Origin: Bacteroidales bacterium
GTDB lineage: Bacteria > Bacteroidota > Bacteroidia > Bacteroidales > Muribaculaceae
NCBI GenBank assembly: GCA_004557385.1
Contig: SFEA01000019.1
Span: 1 to 42,440, forward strand
Direction: 5' to 3'
DNA: 42,440 nucleotides
Below the pieces are notes generated by a model, which worked only from the letters and a program-made list of their open reading frames with translations, was not told the DNA's origin and did not search any database. Below, piece by piece: positions 32,083 through 40,920 of this stretch. Within the stretch, counting starts at the first letter, position 1. Each line of letters starts with the position of its first letter. The translations under genes were made by a program, and so were the position numbers.

Positions 32083-34362
32083 TTATTCGGCTGTAGAGAG
32101 CGAATATGGGTCGTCGCTTGGCAGAATGCCACGCGTTGTGCAAGGCTTACTGTCCATGGTGACGTTGATGGTGGCGCCACGCAACAGCGCGTTGTAGTCG
32201 AAGTAGTTTCTGGTGTACAGCTTGCCGTTGAAACGCATTTCCTTCACATAGCGGTTGGCGTCGCTGTTGGCAGGTGCATTAATCACCACTTTTTTGCCGT
32301 TAGCAAGGTTGATTGTAGCCTTTTTGAACAACGGGGTGCCAAGCACATATTGGTCGCTTGCAGGACACACAGGATAGAATCCGAGAGCCGAGAACACATA
32401 CCAAGCCGAAGTCTGACCGTTGTCCTCGTCGCCGCAGTAGCCGTCGGGCGTTGCCATATACAGCTTGTTCATCACCTCACGAATCCAGTACTGTGCCTTC
32501 CATGGCTGGTTGGCATAGCTATAGAGGTAAATCATGTGCTGAATAGGTTGGTTGCCGTGGGCGTAGTTGCCCATATTCATGATTTGCATTTCGCGTATTT
32601 CGTGAATCACTTGTCCGTAGTAGCTATCGTCGAAGTGCGGCGGTTGAGCAAACACATCGTCGAGTTTTTCGACAAACGCCTTTTTGCCGCCCATGAGTTC
32701 GATGAGCCCAGCCACGTCGTGGAACACGCTCCAGCTGTAGTGCAGCGAGTTGCCCTCGGTGAAGGCATCTCCCCACTTGAGAGGGTTGAACGGCGTCTGG
32801 AACGAGCCGTCGGCGTTGCGGCCGCGCATAAGACCCACTTCCTTGTCGAACACGTTGCGATAGTTCATTGCGTGCTTCTTGTACACCTCAATTTCGCTTT
32901 CAGGACGTCCGAGTTTCTTGCCCACCTGATAGATGCACCAGTCGTCGTAGGCATACTCCAGCGTGCGAGCCACGTTTTCCCTGATGCCCACGTTGTAAGG
33001 CACATAGCCCAAACGGTTATAATAGTCGAAGCCCATACGGCCGGTCGACGACACCTCGGGATGAACGTGGTTGGCGCCAAAGAGCATTGCCTCGTAGAGC
33101 TGCTGTGCCTCGTCAGTGACAAGACCTTTGAGGATGCCGTCGGCAACCACCGAAGCGCTGTTGTTGCCCACCATGCAGCCACGGTGACCCGGGCTCGACC
33201 ATTCGGGCAGGAAGCCGCTTTCCTTATAATAGTTCAGCCAACCCTGTTGCATCTTGGCGCCCTCCTCGGGATAGAGCAGGTTGATGAGCGGGAACAGGCA
33301 GCGGAAAGTGTCCCAAAAGCCGGTGCCGGTGTAGAAGTAGCCGGGAGCCACGCCACCTTCGCCAAACGGGCTATAGTGAACCACGTTGCCATTGGCGTCG
33401 ATTTCATGCATGCGGTGAGGGAACACCAGTGCGCGGAAGAAGCAGCTGTAGAACGTGCGCAGCTGGTCGACATTGTCGCTTTCAACATCTATGGCGCTGA
33501 GCACGCGGTTCCATTCGGCTTTTGACTGCTCCTTAACCTCGTCGAACGACTTGGTGCCAATCTCCTTGAGGTTGAGTTCGGCTTGCTCAACACTGATGAA
33601 CGACGATGCGGTGATGACGTTTACCGTTTCGCCGCGGCGGGTCTTGAAGCGCACGGCAGCGCCCACGTGGTCGGCTTTCACCTCGGTGAGCCCTTCCACC
33701 TTGTTGTCAGCCACCCACACGCAGTTGTCGGCAAAGGGTTTGTCGAACTTCACCACAAAGTAGTTAGCATAGTTTTTGCCAACGCCACCGCTGTTGCGGG
33801 TGTTGTAGCCCACAATCTTGTTTTCCTGCGGAATCACCTTAATCCACGAACCTCGGTCGTAGGCGTCAATCACGATGTAGGCATCGTCGGCTTCGGGGAA
33901 AGTGAAGCGGAACGAAGCGGCGCGGTCGGTGGTGGTAAGCTCGGTGGTGACATCGTAGTCGGCGAGATACACGCTATAATAATAAGGCTTAGCCACCTCG
34001 GCTTTGTGCGAGAACCACGAAGCACGACGGTCCTCGTTGATTTTCAGTCCGCCGGTCATAGGCATGATTGAATATTGTCCGAAATCGTTAATCCACGGGC
34101 TCGGGCGGTGTGTCTGCTTGAATCCGCGAATCTTGTCGGCGTCGTAGGTATACGACCACCCGTCGCCGTTTTTGCCGGTTTGCGGAATCCATTCGTTCAT
34201 ACCCCATGGCACACACACGGTGGGCGTGGTGTTGCCGTTCGACAGCGAGAACTTCGATTGCGTACCCATGAGAGCGTTCACATAGTCAACAGGATTAGTC
34301 ACAGCCGATGCCGTGCACAACGCAACAGCAGCAGCAAGTGTCATAAGCGATTTCTTTAGCAT
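32083..34362 (-). CDS. GH92 family alpha-mannosidase, exported
   Basis: A 759-residue enzyme with signal peptide (MLKKSLMTLAAAVALCTASA). Glycoside hydrolase family 92 enzymes are calcium-dependent exo-alpha-mannosidases that trim N-glycans or fungal mannan in the periplasm or at the surface. Hallmarks are the N-terminal DYVNALMGTQS, GFKQTHRPSPWINDFGQYSIMP, then GTGFWDTFRCLFPLINLLYP, the GYVPYN/ENVARTLEYAYDDWC segment, and GYCGDEDNGQTSAWYVFSALG with the conserved acidic residues of the catalytic domain. Length is normal. No SusCD pair or other glycosidase is adjacent, so it is a stand-alone enzyme. A promoter lies at 34449-34480. Confidence 0.94.
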   Translation of the reverse strand: MLKKSLMTLAAAVALCTASAVTNPVDYVNALMGTQSKFSLSNGNTTPTVCVPWGMNEWIPQTGKNGDGWSYTYDADKIRGFKQTHRPSPWINDFGQYSIMPMTGGLKINEDRRASWFSHKAEVAKPYYYSVYLADYDVTTELTTTDRAASFRFTFPEADDAYIVIDAYDRGSWIKVIPQENKIVGYNTRNSGGVGKNYANYFVVKFDKPFADNCVWVADNKVEGLTEVKADHVGAAVRFKTRRGETVNVITASSFISVEQAELNLKEIGTKSFDEVKEQSKAEWNRVLSAIDVESDNVDQLRTFYSCFFRALVFPHRMHEIDANGNVVHYSPFGEGGVAPGYFYTGTGFWDTFRCLFPLINLLYPEEGAKMQQGWLNYYKESGFLPEWSSPGHRGCMVGNNSASVVADGILKGLVTDEAQQLYEAMLFGANHVHPEVSSTGRMGFDYYNRLGYVPYNVGIRENVARTLEYAYDDWCIYQVGKKLGRPESEIEVYKKHAMNYRNVFDKEVGLMRGRNADGSFQTPFNPLKWGDAFTEGNSLHYSWSVFHDVAGLIELMGGKKAFVEKLDDVFAQPPHFDDSYYGQVIHEIREMQIMNMGNYAHGNQPIQHMIYLYSYANQPWKAQYWIREVMNKLYMATPDGYCGDEDNGQTSAWYVFSALGFYPVCPASDQYVLGTPLFKKATINLANGKKVVINAPANSDANRYVKEMRFNGKLYTRNYFDYNALLRGATINVTMDSKPCTTRGILPSDDPYSLSTAE

Positions 34363-34448
34363 TTTCTTTCGAGAATTATATGGTTATAAATCAATTTTTA
34401 TTGCAAACATTTTCAATGGTTATACAAGACATAAACGGTTTAGCATTA

Positions 34449-34480
34449 CAAATGTAATCATTAATTTCAATTGTTGCAAA
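34449..34480 (-). promoter_or_regulatory. Promoter of the GH92 gene
   Basis: On the minus strand TTTG (34477-34480) and TACATTTG (34449-34456) are 20 bases apart. The leader to the ATG at 34362 is about 80 bases. Confidence 0.6.
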
Positions 34481-34606
34481 TTCAATTTTGGCTATTGGTC
34501 TTAATTTCGCAAAGAATGGTTAAAATCACCACTATGAATGGCTTTACCTACCCTAAATGAACAATTATCGGGAAAATAAGGTTATTTTTGCAGTTCAATA
34601 TAGAGC

Positions 34607-35782
34607 ATGAAACGAATTACAGCAACATTACTATCGGCATTTTTAGCATACACCACAATGCACTCGGCATCACCGCTCAGCGATGCCGATTCGCTTGTTG
34701 TGGCTACCGACACCATTGCTGAGCAGCAACCTAAAGGCTTCTTCGGCAAATTCATTAAATACTTCAGCGAGAGCAACAAGGAGAAAAAACAAAAGAAATT
34801 CGACATCAGCTTCATCGGCGGACCGTCGTACACCAAAGACACCAATTTCAGCATCGGGCTCATGGGCTCGGGGCTGTATCGCATGAACGGATGCGACCCG
34901 TCTATGCAGCCATCGAACGTCACCATCTACACCAACACCTCGGTGATTGGCTTGGTGGCAGTGGGCGTAACGGGCACCAACTTCTTTCCACAAGACCGCT
35001 ATCGCATCAACTACGATGTGCGCTTCAACTATTTCCCGTCGAAATACTGGGGCGTGGGTTACGACGAATGTAGCGTCGACGACAACGAAACCAGCATGAA
35101 GCGCCTCATGGGCAAGGCTGACGCCGAGTTTCTCGTTCGATTGGCTGACAACCTTTACATCGGTCCCATGTTTTCAGCCATGGTGCTGAAAGCCTACGAC
35201 ATCGACGCCGACAAGATGCACCTCTATCACGGTCAAGACCTGAAGATGCACAACATAGGGCTTGGCATAACGCTGCAATACGACTCGCGCGACAATGTCA
35301 CCAACCCGCACCGCGGCGTGTATGTCAACGCCTCGCAAATGTTCCGCCCGAAGTTCCTCAGCAATGACTACGCCTTCAGCACCACCGACCTTACCGTGAA
35401 CGCCTATCAAACCCTGTGGCGCGGCGGTGTGCTTGCCGAACAAGTGAAGAGCCAGTTTAACTTCGGCACTCCCTCGTGGGAGACAATGGCAAGCATCGGA
35501 GGCTCGTATGTGATGCGCGGCTACTACAAAGGTCGTTATCGTGACAAGCACATGGCGTCGGCTCAGGTGGAATTGCGCCAGCATGTGTGGAAGCGAAGCG
35601 GCATCACCGTGTGGGGCGGCGCCGGAAGCGTGTTCCACGACAAGCACTCGGCAAAGCATGTGCTGCCTAACTTTGGCGTGGGTTTCCGCTGGGAATTCAA
35701 GAAAAATGTAAACGTACGTCTCGACTATGGCTTCGGCAAGAACGAAAGCGGATTTATCTTTAACGTGAATGAAGCCTTTTAA
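34607..35782 (+). CDS. Omp85/BamA-TamA-type outer-membrane beta-barrel protein
   Basis: A 391-residue exported protein with a signal peptide of about 20 residues, a short charged linker (KEKKQKKF) and then a predicted 16-strand barrel of the Omp85 surface-antigen class. Signs are alternating hydrophobic strands, GITLQYDSRDNVTNPHRGVYV (the D-x-R-D-N-x-x-x-P-x-x-G segment of the family), GGSYVMRGYYKGRYRDK (the VRGY/F lock motif) and the C-terminal barrel strand. There are no POTRA domains, so it is shorter than BamA (about 800 residues) or TamA. It overlaps the next gene by 14 bases, so both are translated from one message. TATTTTTG at 34583-34590 is a possible -7 box. Confidence 0.85.
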   Translation: MKRITATLLSAFLAYTTMHSASPLSDADSLVVATDTIAEQQPKGFFGKFIKYFSESNKEKKQKKFDISFIGGPSYTKDTNFSIGLMGSGLYRMNGCDPSMQPSNVTIYTNTSVIGLVAVGVTGTNFFPQDRYRINYDVRFNYFPSKYWGVGYDECSVDDNETSMKRLMGKADAEFLVRLADNLYIGPMFSAMVLKAYDIDADKMHLYHGQDLKMHNIGLGITLQYDSRDNVTNPHRGVYVNASQMFRPKFLSNDYAFSTTDLTVNAYQTLWRGGVLAEQVKSQFNFGTPSWETMASIGGSYVMRGYYKGRYRDKHMASAQVELRQHVWKRSGITVWGGAGSVFHDKHSAKHVLPNFGVGFRWEFKKNVNVRLDYGFGKNESGFIFNVNEAF

Positions 35783-37487
35783 CAAAATAGTGACATTCCT
35801 GCGCAAGGTGAAGTGCAACCAGCGGCTGCTGTTTGCGCTGTGCGTGCTTGCACTCACGCTGCCAAACTTCCTGCTGTTTTTCATCGACTCGTCGCCACTG
35901 CTGGTGCGCCTGTGCAACATCGTGCTGCCGCTGTGCATCTGGTGGTGGGCAATGACGTGGCTCCGACGCCCTGGCAAGATGTTTTGGATATTGTTCCTAT
36001 TTGTGTTCTTCGACGCCTTTCAGATTGTGCTGCTCGACATGTATGGCGGCGCCATCCTTGCCGTCGACATGTTTCTGAACGTAGCCACCACCAACGCCTC
36101 GGAGATTGGCGAACAACTGGGCGGCATATTGCCGGCTGTCACTTTCGTGTTTGTGGTGTATCTGCCGCTGCTGTTTTTCAGCACCGTGTCGATTTATCAC
36201 CCCTCGCTGACACGCCGGTTTCTGCAACTCAACCGCCGCCTGGCTACGGCGGGCATCGGCGTGGGAATTGCCATGCTTGTGGCTTGCTACATCGCCGTGC
36301 CTAAATTCTCGTTCATCAACGACATCTATCCGGCTAACGTCACCGACAACCTGATTATCGCCATTCAACGCACCGTTGCCACCAACAACTATCACAACAC
36401 CTCGCACGGCTTCACATTCAACGCCAAAGCCACACACCACGCCAACGAAAAAGAAGCCTACATCCTGGTGATTGGCGAGACTGCTCGCGCCGATAATTTT
36501 GGTGTTTACGGTTACAACCGCCCCACCACCCCGCTGCTGGCCCAGGAGGAAAACTTGGTAACGTACACCGACGTGCTCTCGCAAGCCAACGTCACACACA
36601 AGAGCGTGCCAATGATTCTCTCTGCCGTGTCGGCTGAGAACTTCGACGACATATATCACCAAAAAAGCATCATCACTGCCATGAACGAGGCTGGATTTGC
36701 CACGGCGTTTTTCTCGAACCAGCGTCCAAACCGCTCGTTCATCGACTTCTTTGCTGCCGAGGCTCACCGCTCGGTGTTCGTCAAGCAGAATGCCCCTTCA
36801 AGTGCCAACATCCCCGACAGCCAGCTCATTGACTATCTGAAAGAAGAACTTGCCGACTCGGCGCGATGCCACAAACGCTTTGTGGTGCTGCACACCTATG
36901 GTTCGCACTTCAACTACAGCGACCGCTACCCCGACGAGGCACGTCGCTTCACCCCCGACCGCATCACCACCATCGGCTACAAAAACCGCCAGACCATGGT
37001 GAACGCCTACGACAACTCGATTGTGAACACCGACATGCTGCTGCACAGCATAATCAGCGAGGCTCGAAACGCCGGCTACAGCGCCTGCGTGGTTTACCTA
37101 TCCGACCACGGCGAGGACATCTACGACGACGACCGTCGCCTGTATATGCACGCATCGCCTTCACCTTCCTACTATCAGCTGCACGTGCCGCTGCTGGTGT
37201 GGACCAGCGAAAGCTACGAGCAAAACCACCCTGCCGAGCATGCCGCGCTACGCGCCAACGTCAACAAGCCGGTGGCAAGCAACTTAGTGGTGTTCCACAC
37301 CCTGCTGGGGCTCTCGGGCGTGACCACACCATACGCCAAAAACGCCTTCTCGCTGTGCTCACCAGCCTATTCTTCGCCAAAGCGATTCTACCTCAACGAC
37401 CACAACGACCCGCTGCCGATGGACGAGATTGGACTAAAACACCAGGACCTGATGATGCTTCGTAAGCAACACATGCAATACCCTTGA
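35769..37487 (+). CDS. Phosphoethanolamine transferase-like inner-membrane enzyme (EptA type)
   Basis: A 572-residue protein with about five N-terminal membrane helices (residues 20-190) and a periplasmic sulfatase-fold domain. It has VIGETARADNFGVYGYNRPTTP with the metal ligand Glu237, the catalytic-type Thr276 in NVTHKSVPMILS, LSDHGEDIYDD with Asp446 and His447, and HASPSPSYYQLHVPLLVW with a late metal-binding His. These match enzymes that add phosphoethanolamine to lipid A or other surface glycans, which lowers negative charge and gives polymyxin resistance in other bacteria. The start overlaps the end of the Omp85-like gene. The exact acceptor here is unknown. Confidence 0.9.
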   Translation: MKPFNKIVTFLRKVKCNQRLLFALCVLALTLPNFLLFFIDSSPLLVRLCNIVLPLCIWWWAMTWLRRPGKMFWILFLFVFFDAFQIVLLDMYGGAILAVDMFLNVATTNASEIGEQLGGILPAVTFVFVVYLPLLFFSTVSIYHPSLTRRFLQLNRRLATAGIGVGIAMLVACYIAVPKFSFINDIYPANVTDNLIIAIQRTVATNNYHNTSHGFTFNAKATHHANEKEAYILVIGETARADNFGVYGYNRPTTPLLAQEENLVTYTDVLSQANVTHKSVPMILSAVSAENFDDIYHQKSIITAMNEAGFATAFFSNQRPNRSFIDFFAAEAHRSVFVKQNAPSSANIPDSQLIDYLKEELADSARCHKRFVVLHTYGSHFNYSDRYPDEARRFTPDRITTIGYKNRQTMVNAYDNSIVNTDMLLHSIISEARNAGYSACVVYLSDHGEDIYDDDRRLYMHASPSPSYYQLHVPLLVWTSESYEQNHPAEHAALRANVNKPVASNLVVFHTLLGLSGVTTPYAKNAFSLCSPAYSSPKRFYLNDHNDPLPMDEIGLKHQDLMMLRKQHMQYP

Positions 37488-37807
37488 TTTTGGCGGGCAT
37501 GCTTGCCTTGCGGCGCGATGCGTGGTGGCGTGAGGGCAAAGGTGCCAAGAATCATTTTCTAACACACATCCAAGAACCACTTCTAACACATAAGGCAATT
37601 CTGTGTTCAACAACAGAACCGCTCCTGTTTTTGCATTTTTAAGGACGTAAAAGTGTACGATTTCACATTTTTAAGGACGTAAAAGTGTGCGATTTCACAT
37701 TTTTAAGGACGTAAAAGTGTGCGATTTCACATTTTTAAGGACGAAAGTTGTAAAATATTTGATTGGTATTGTTATCTTTGTTACCTAAAATCAAGAAATT
37801 ATACAAT
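37488..37807. other. Non-coding stretch before the DUF4143 ATPase
   Basis: No gene. The first half is ordinary sequence; the second half holds the four-copy 32-bp array. TATCTTTG at 37773-37780 is an exact TAnnTTTG box with TTG at 37748-37750 (22-base spacing) and lies 28 bases before the ATPase ATG. The array therefore ends at the -33 element. Confidence 0.6.
37634..37747. repeat. Tandem array of four copies, period 32 bp, upstream of the ATPase
   Basis: Units start at 37634, 37666, 37698 and 37730. The first three are almost identical over all 32 bases (cattttt-aaggacgtaaaagtgt-gcgattt-ca, one change in copy 1), and the fourth is cut after about 14 bases where the promoter begins. The period equals that of the unrelated array at 29308. 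Confidence 0.9.
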
Positions 37808-39094
37808 ATGGAAAGAGAAGCGATAGCACAATTATATGAATGGAAAGCAAGACCCAATCGCAAACCTTTAATAATTCGAGGTGCAAGACAGGTTGGAAAA
37901 ACTTGGCTGATGTTGGAGTTTGCGCGCAAGGCATATAAAAAATACATATATGTAAATTTTGAAGACGAGGAGATGCTCAAGCATGTGTTCGAGCCGGATT
38001 TCGACATAGCAAGAATCCTCGAAGCTTTGAGTTTGCGTTTTCACACAAGCATCGATGAACAAACATTGCTGATTTTCGATGAGATACAGGCAGCCCCGAG
38101 GGGAATTACTTCGCTGAAGTATTTTTTCGAGAAGGCTCCTGAGTATCATGTCATCACAGCCGGTTCGCTGTTGGGCATATCTATGCATGGCGGCGACTCG
38201 TTTCCCGTTGGTAAGGTTGATTTTGTGAACCTTATGCCAATGAGTTTTATGGAGTTTCTCAGAGCTGCCGGACAAGAACCGATGGCAAGGCTCGTAGAGG
38301 AGTCGAAGTGGGACTCGATAGCCTATGTGAAAGACCGAATGGTGCAGCTGTTGCGCTCATATTATTATGTTGGAGGCATGCCCGAGGCTGTAAAGGCATA
38401 TTGTGACGGGCTGGGCAATGACGAAGTGCGACGCATACAAACAAACATCCTCATGACTTATGAGAACGATTTTTCAAAACACGCCCCTACCAAAGAGGTG
38501 CCGCGAATCAGGATGGTGTGGCATAGCATAACAAGCCAATTGGCAAAGGAGAACCGAAAGTTCATATATGGTATGCTGCGTCATGGCGCGAGGGCAAAGG
38601 AGTTTGAGGTGGCAGTGGAATGGCTTCAAGATGCGGGTTTGGTGCATAAGGTGAACCGAACAAAATGCGGAGAAATGCCGTTGAGTGCATTTGAGGATTT
38701 TGGCACTTTCAAGCTATTCATACTTGATGTGGGGCTAATGACAGCAATGAACAAGCTGTCGGCAGAATCGGTTATGCTTGGCAATGATGTCTTTTCCTCC
38801 TATCGGGGTGCCATGACCGAGCAATATGTGTGTCAGCAACTTTTAGGGGTGGTGGATTTTGTGTATTATTGGTCGGCAGACAACTCTCGCGGCGAGATTG
38901 ACTTTCTCGTGCAGAAAGGCGAAAAGATTATACCCATCGAGGTGAAGGCGGAGGAAAACCTAAAATCAAAGAGCCTTTCAGCCTTTGTGGCTCGCTATCC
39001 ATCTCTTCATGGCATTCGCTTGTCGATGTCCGACTATCGCGAACAGGAGTGGATGACAAATGTGCCGCTGTATGCGGCTTGCTGCATTAAGTAA
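37808..39094 (+). CDS. AAA_14/DUF4143 ATPase
   Basis: A 428-residue protein of the large Bacteroidetes AAA-type family with a C-terminal DUF4143 nuclease-like domain. Walker A is GARQVGKT (25-32) and Walker B is LLIFDEIQ (Asp91, Glu92); the arginine-sensor region follows with ITAGSLLG. The C-terminal half contains YYWSADNSRGEIDFLVQKG and IPIEVKAEENLKSKSL, an E-x-D...E-V-K pattern like a PD-(D/E)xK nuclease core. The ATG at 37808 is preferred over the in-frame start at 37763, which overlaps the promoter. Family function is not settled; copies are often numerous and mobile. It stands alone behind the 32-bp repeats. Confidence 0.9.
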   Translation: MEREAIAQLYEWKARPNRKPLIIRGARQVGKTWLMLEFARKAYKKYIYVNFEDEEMLKHVFEPDFDIARILEALSLRFHTSIDEQTLLIFDEIQAAPRGITSLKYFFEKAPEYHVITAGSLLGISMHGGDSFPVGKVDFVNLMPMSFMEFLRAAGQEPMARLVEESKWDSIAYVKDRMVQLLRSYYYVGGMPEAVKAYCDGLGNDEVRRIQTNILMTYENDFSKHAPTKEVPRIRMVWHSITSQLAKENRKFIYGMLRHGARAKEFEVAVEWLQDAGLVHKVNRTKCGEMPLSAFEDFGTFKLFILDVGLMTAMNKLSAESVMLGNDVFSSYRGAMTEQYVCQQLLGVVDFVYYWSADNSRGEIDFLVQKGEKIIPIEVKAEENLKSKSLSAFVARYPSLHGIRLSMSDYREQEWMTNVPLYAACCIK

Positions 39095-39307
39095 GGTTAG
39101 TTTGTGCGGCACTCTATTGGACAAAAATAAAGTAATTACATATACTTATTATAATCCTCATTATTGTTCTGCCGGCAAGCCAAAAGGCAAACCTGGCAGA
39201 ACTTTTTGTATCGGTCCATAACCCATTTTTAGGTTAATTAATCATTAGCATTGCAGGTAATAGGTTTTTATTTCGTACATTTGTGCACACACTAATTGCA
39301 GAATCTT
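39095..39307. other. Intergenic stretch with a possible DUF1573 promoter
   Basis: AT-rich, non-coding. TTG at 39251-39253 and TACATTTG at 39276-39283 (22-base spacing) form a likely promoter for the DUF1573 pair. A weak stem from gccggcaagccaaaaggcaaacctggcag lies further upstream, near 39170-39200. Confidence 0.45.
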
Positions 39308-39742
39308 ATGTCAATGAAACAAATAATTACACGAATGGCATGCCTTGCCGCAGTGCTGTCGGCATTTGCTTTCACAGTCAACGCCGAGGAAAAAGACGCC
39401 AAGGCCAATGCAAAAGCCATTGCTATGTTCTCCGAAAAGAACCACGATTTTGGTTATATCAAGGAGGAAAAAGGAGCAGTCAGCCACGAGTTTGAATTTG
39501 AAAATGTGGGCGACGAGCCGCTGATTATTGTCAGCGCCACCGCCTCGTGCGGTTGCACCCGCCCGGAATATCCCACCAAGCCCATCAAGCCCGGCAAAAA
39601 AGGCAAAATCAAGGTTACTTTCAGCCCCATTGGCCGCCCGGGCCCGTTCCGCAAAGAGATTCGCGTGAAGACTAACGCCCGCAACAAAGTGGTGCGCCTA
39701 CACATCGAGGGCTCGGTGATTGGCAAGGATTCGCAAAAATGA
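39308..39742 (+). CDS. DUF1573 protein, exported, short form
   Basis: A 144-residue exported protein starting at ATG 39308 or 39314 (MKQIITRM), with a signal peptide ending near VNAEE. The rest is one DUF1573 beta-sandwich domain: HDFGYIKEEKGAVSHEFEFENVGDEPLI, then the family motif ATASCGCTRPEYPTKPIKPG, and KVTFSPIGRPGPFRKEIRV. These Ig-like (ASH-type) domains are common in Bacteroidetes envelope proteins; the exact function is unknown. The gene ends 34 bases before a second, longer DUF1573 gene, so they form a pair. Confidence 0.88.
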   Translation: MSMKQIITRMACLAAVLSAFAFTVNAEEKDAKANAKAIAMFSEKNHDFGYIKEEKGAVSHEFEFENVGDEPLIIVSATASCGCTRPEYPTKPIKPGKKGKIKVTFSPIGRPGPFRKEIRVKTNARNKVVRLHIEGSVIGKDSQK

Positions 39743-39776
39743 CAAGGCTTTAATCACACACAACGCGAGTGCGACT

Positions 39777-40868
39777 ATGAAACGATTAATTCTATCAGCC
39801 TTATTGGCAGTGGCTGGCTTGGCAACAGCGAGTGCACAGGGCGTGCTCACTTGGCTTGAAACGGAACACGACTTCGGCACGTTCAACGAGAGTGATGAGC
39901 GCGTGAAGTGTGTGCTGCGCGCTGTGAACACCGGCACTGAGCCTGTGACCATACTGCGAGTGGTGCCCACCTGCGGCTGCACCACCGGCGACTATACGCG
40001 CACGCCCGTTGCCGTGGGCGACACTGCCACGGTGACGCTCACCTACCATGCCGTGGGGCGTGTGGGCGCGTTCGACAAGGCTGTTTACGTCTATACCAAT
40101 GGCGAACAAAGCAAAACCATACTTCACATAAAAGGCAGTGTGCTGGCTGCACCATCTACGGTGAAGGAGATGTATCCCTATCAAGCCGGTGCGCTATGCC
40201 TCGACCGTGAGATAATGACCTTCGGCGAAGTGACCCATGGCAGCTCGAAAATGAGCTATATAGGCGCCTATAACAATTCCGCCGACACCATCACCGTGAA
40301 CTTCGACAATGTGCCTAAGTACATCGAAATTGAGGCGTTTCCTACGCGCGTGCCGCCGTTCGGGCTGTGCACCATCTCGGCGTTTTTCAACAGCTTCGAG
40401 GGCACGCAATGGGGGCTTAACACTGCCAAGATTGGACTACAGGCGAAACAAGGGGTGCAATCGTTCACTACAGCAATCAACTTGGTTGCAACGGTGAACG
40501 AAGATTTTTCGGGCTTGACTAAGAAGCAGCTCGAAAAAGCGCCAATAGCGCTGGTGAGCAACGATGTTGTGGATTTTGGCAAGTTCAGCCGTGGGGCTGG
40601 CACCGTGCGCAAGCAGTTCACCGTGAGCAACTCGGGCCGCTCGCCGCTGCTCATACGCCGCATCTATTGCCCCGACAGCATTGTGGGCACATCAGCCGAC
40701 GTTGCCGAGGTGAAGCCGGGTGGCTCATGCACTGTGAGTGTAGCCGTCAACGCTGCCTCAATTGATGGCATCTACCTAAACACGCGCCTCACCGTCATCA
40801 CCAACGACCCATCGCACCCCAAGCAAGAGGTGCGTCTGGTGGGCATCGTGGAAGATGCAGGACAATAA
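39777..40868 (+). CDS. DUF1573 protein, exported, long form
   Basis: A 363-residue exported protein. The start MKRLILSALLAVAGLATASAQ is a signal peptide; the in-frame start at 39720 lies inside the previous gene. The first domain is DUF1573 (HDFGTFNESDERVKCVLRAVNTG, VVPTCGCTTGDYTRTPV, VTLTYHAVGRVGAFDKAVYV). A middle region and a second Ig-like domain (VVDFGKFSRGAGTVRKQFTVSNSGRSPLLI) make it a two- or three-domain protein. The pairing with the short form, same order and spacing of domains, suggests duplication followed by addition of domains. The function is not known; a structural role in the envelope is likely. Confidence 0.87.
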   Translation: MKRLILSALLAVAGLATASAQGVLTWLETEHDFGTFNESDERVKCVLRAVNTGTEPVTILRVVPTCGCTTGDYTRTPVAVGDTATVTLTYHAVGRVGAFDKAVYVYTNGEQSKTILHIKGSVLAAPSTVKEMYPYQAGALCLDREIMTFGEVTHGSSKMSYIGAYNNSADTITVNFDNVPKYIEIEAFPTRVPPFGLCTISAFFNSFEGTQWGLNTAKIGLQAKQGVQSFTTAINLVATVNEDFSGLTKKQLEKAPIALVSNDVVDFGKFSRGAGTVRKQFTVSNSGRSPLLIRRIYCPDSIVGTSADVAEVKPGGSCTVSVAVNAASIDGIYLNTRLTVITNDPSHPKQEVRLVGIVEDAGQ

Positions 40869-40920
40869 CCGAGAAAACTATTTTTTAATAACCCGATAAA
40901 ACTATAACCTCAAAATAAAC

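Noticed and set aside
35769..37487. Sulfatase by fold
   Set aside because: N-terminal membrane helices and a Thr nucleophile region identify it as a phosphoethanolamine transferase type, not a sulfate esterase with a C/S-x-P-S-R motif.
37634..37747. CRISPR-like array
   Set aside because: The whole 32-base unit repeats, so there are no spacers; no cas genes.
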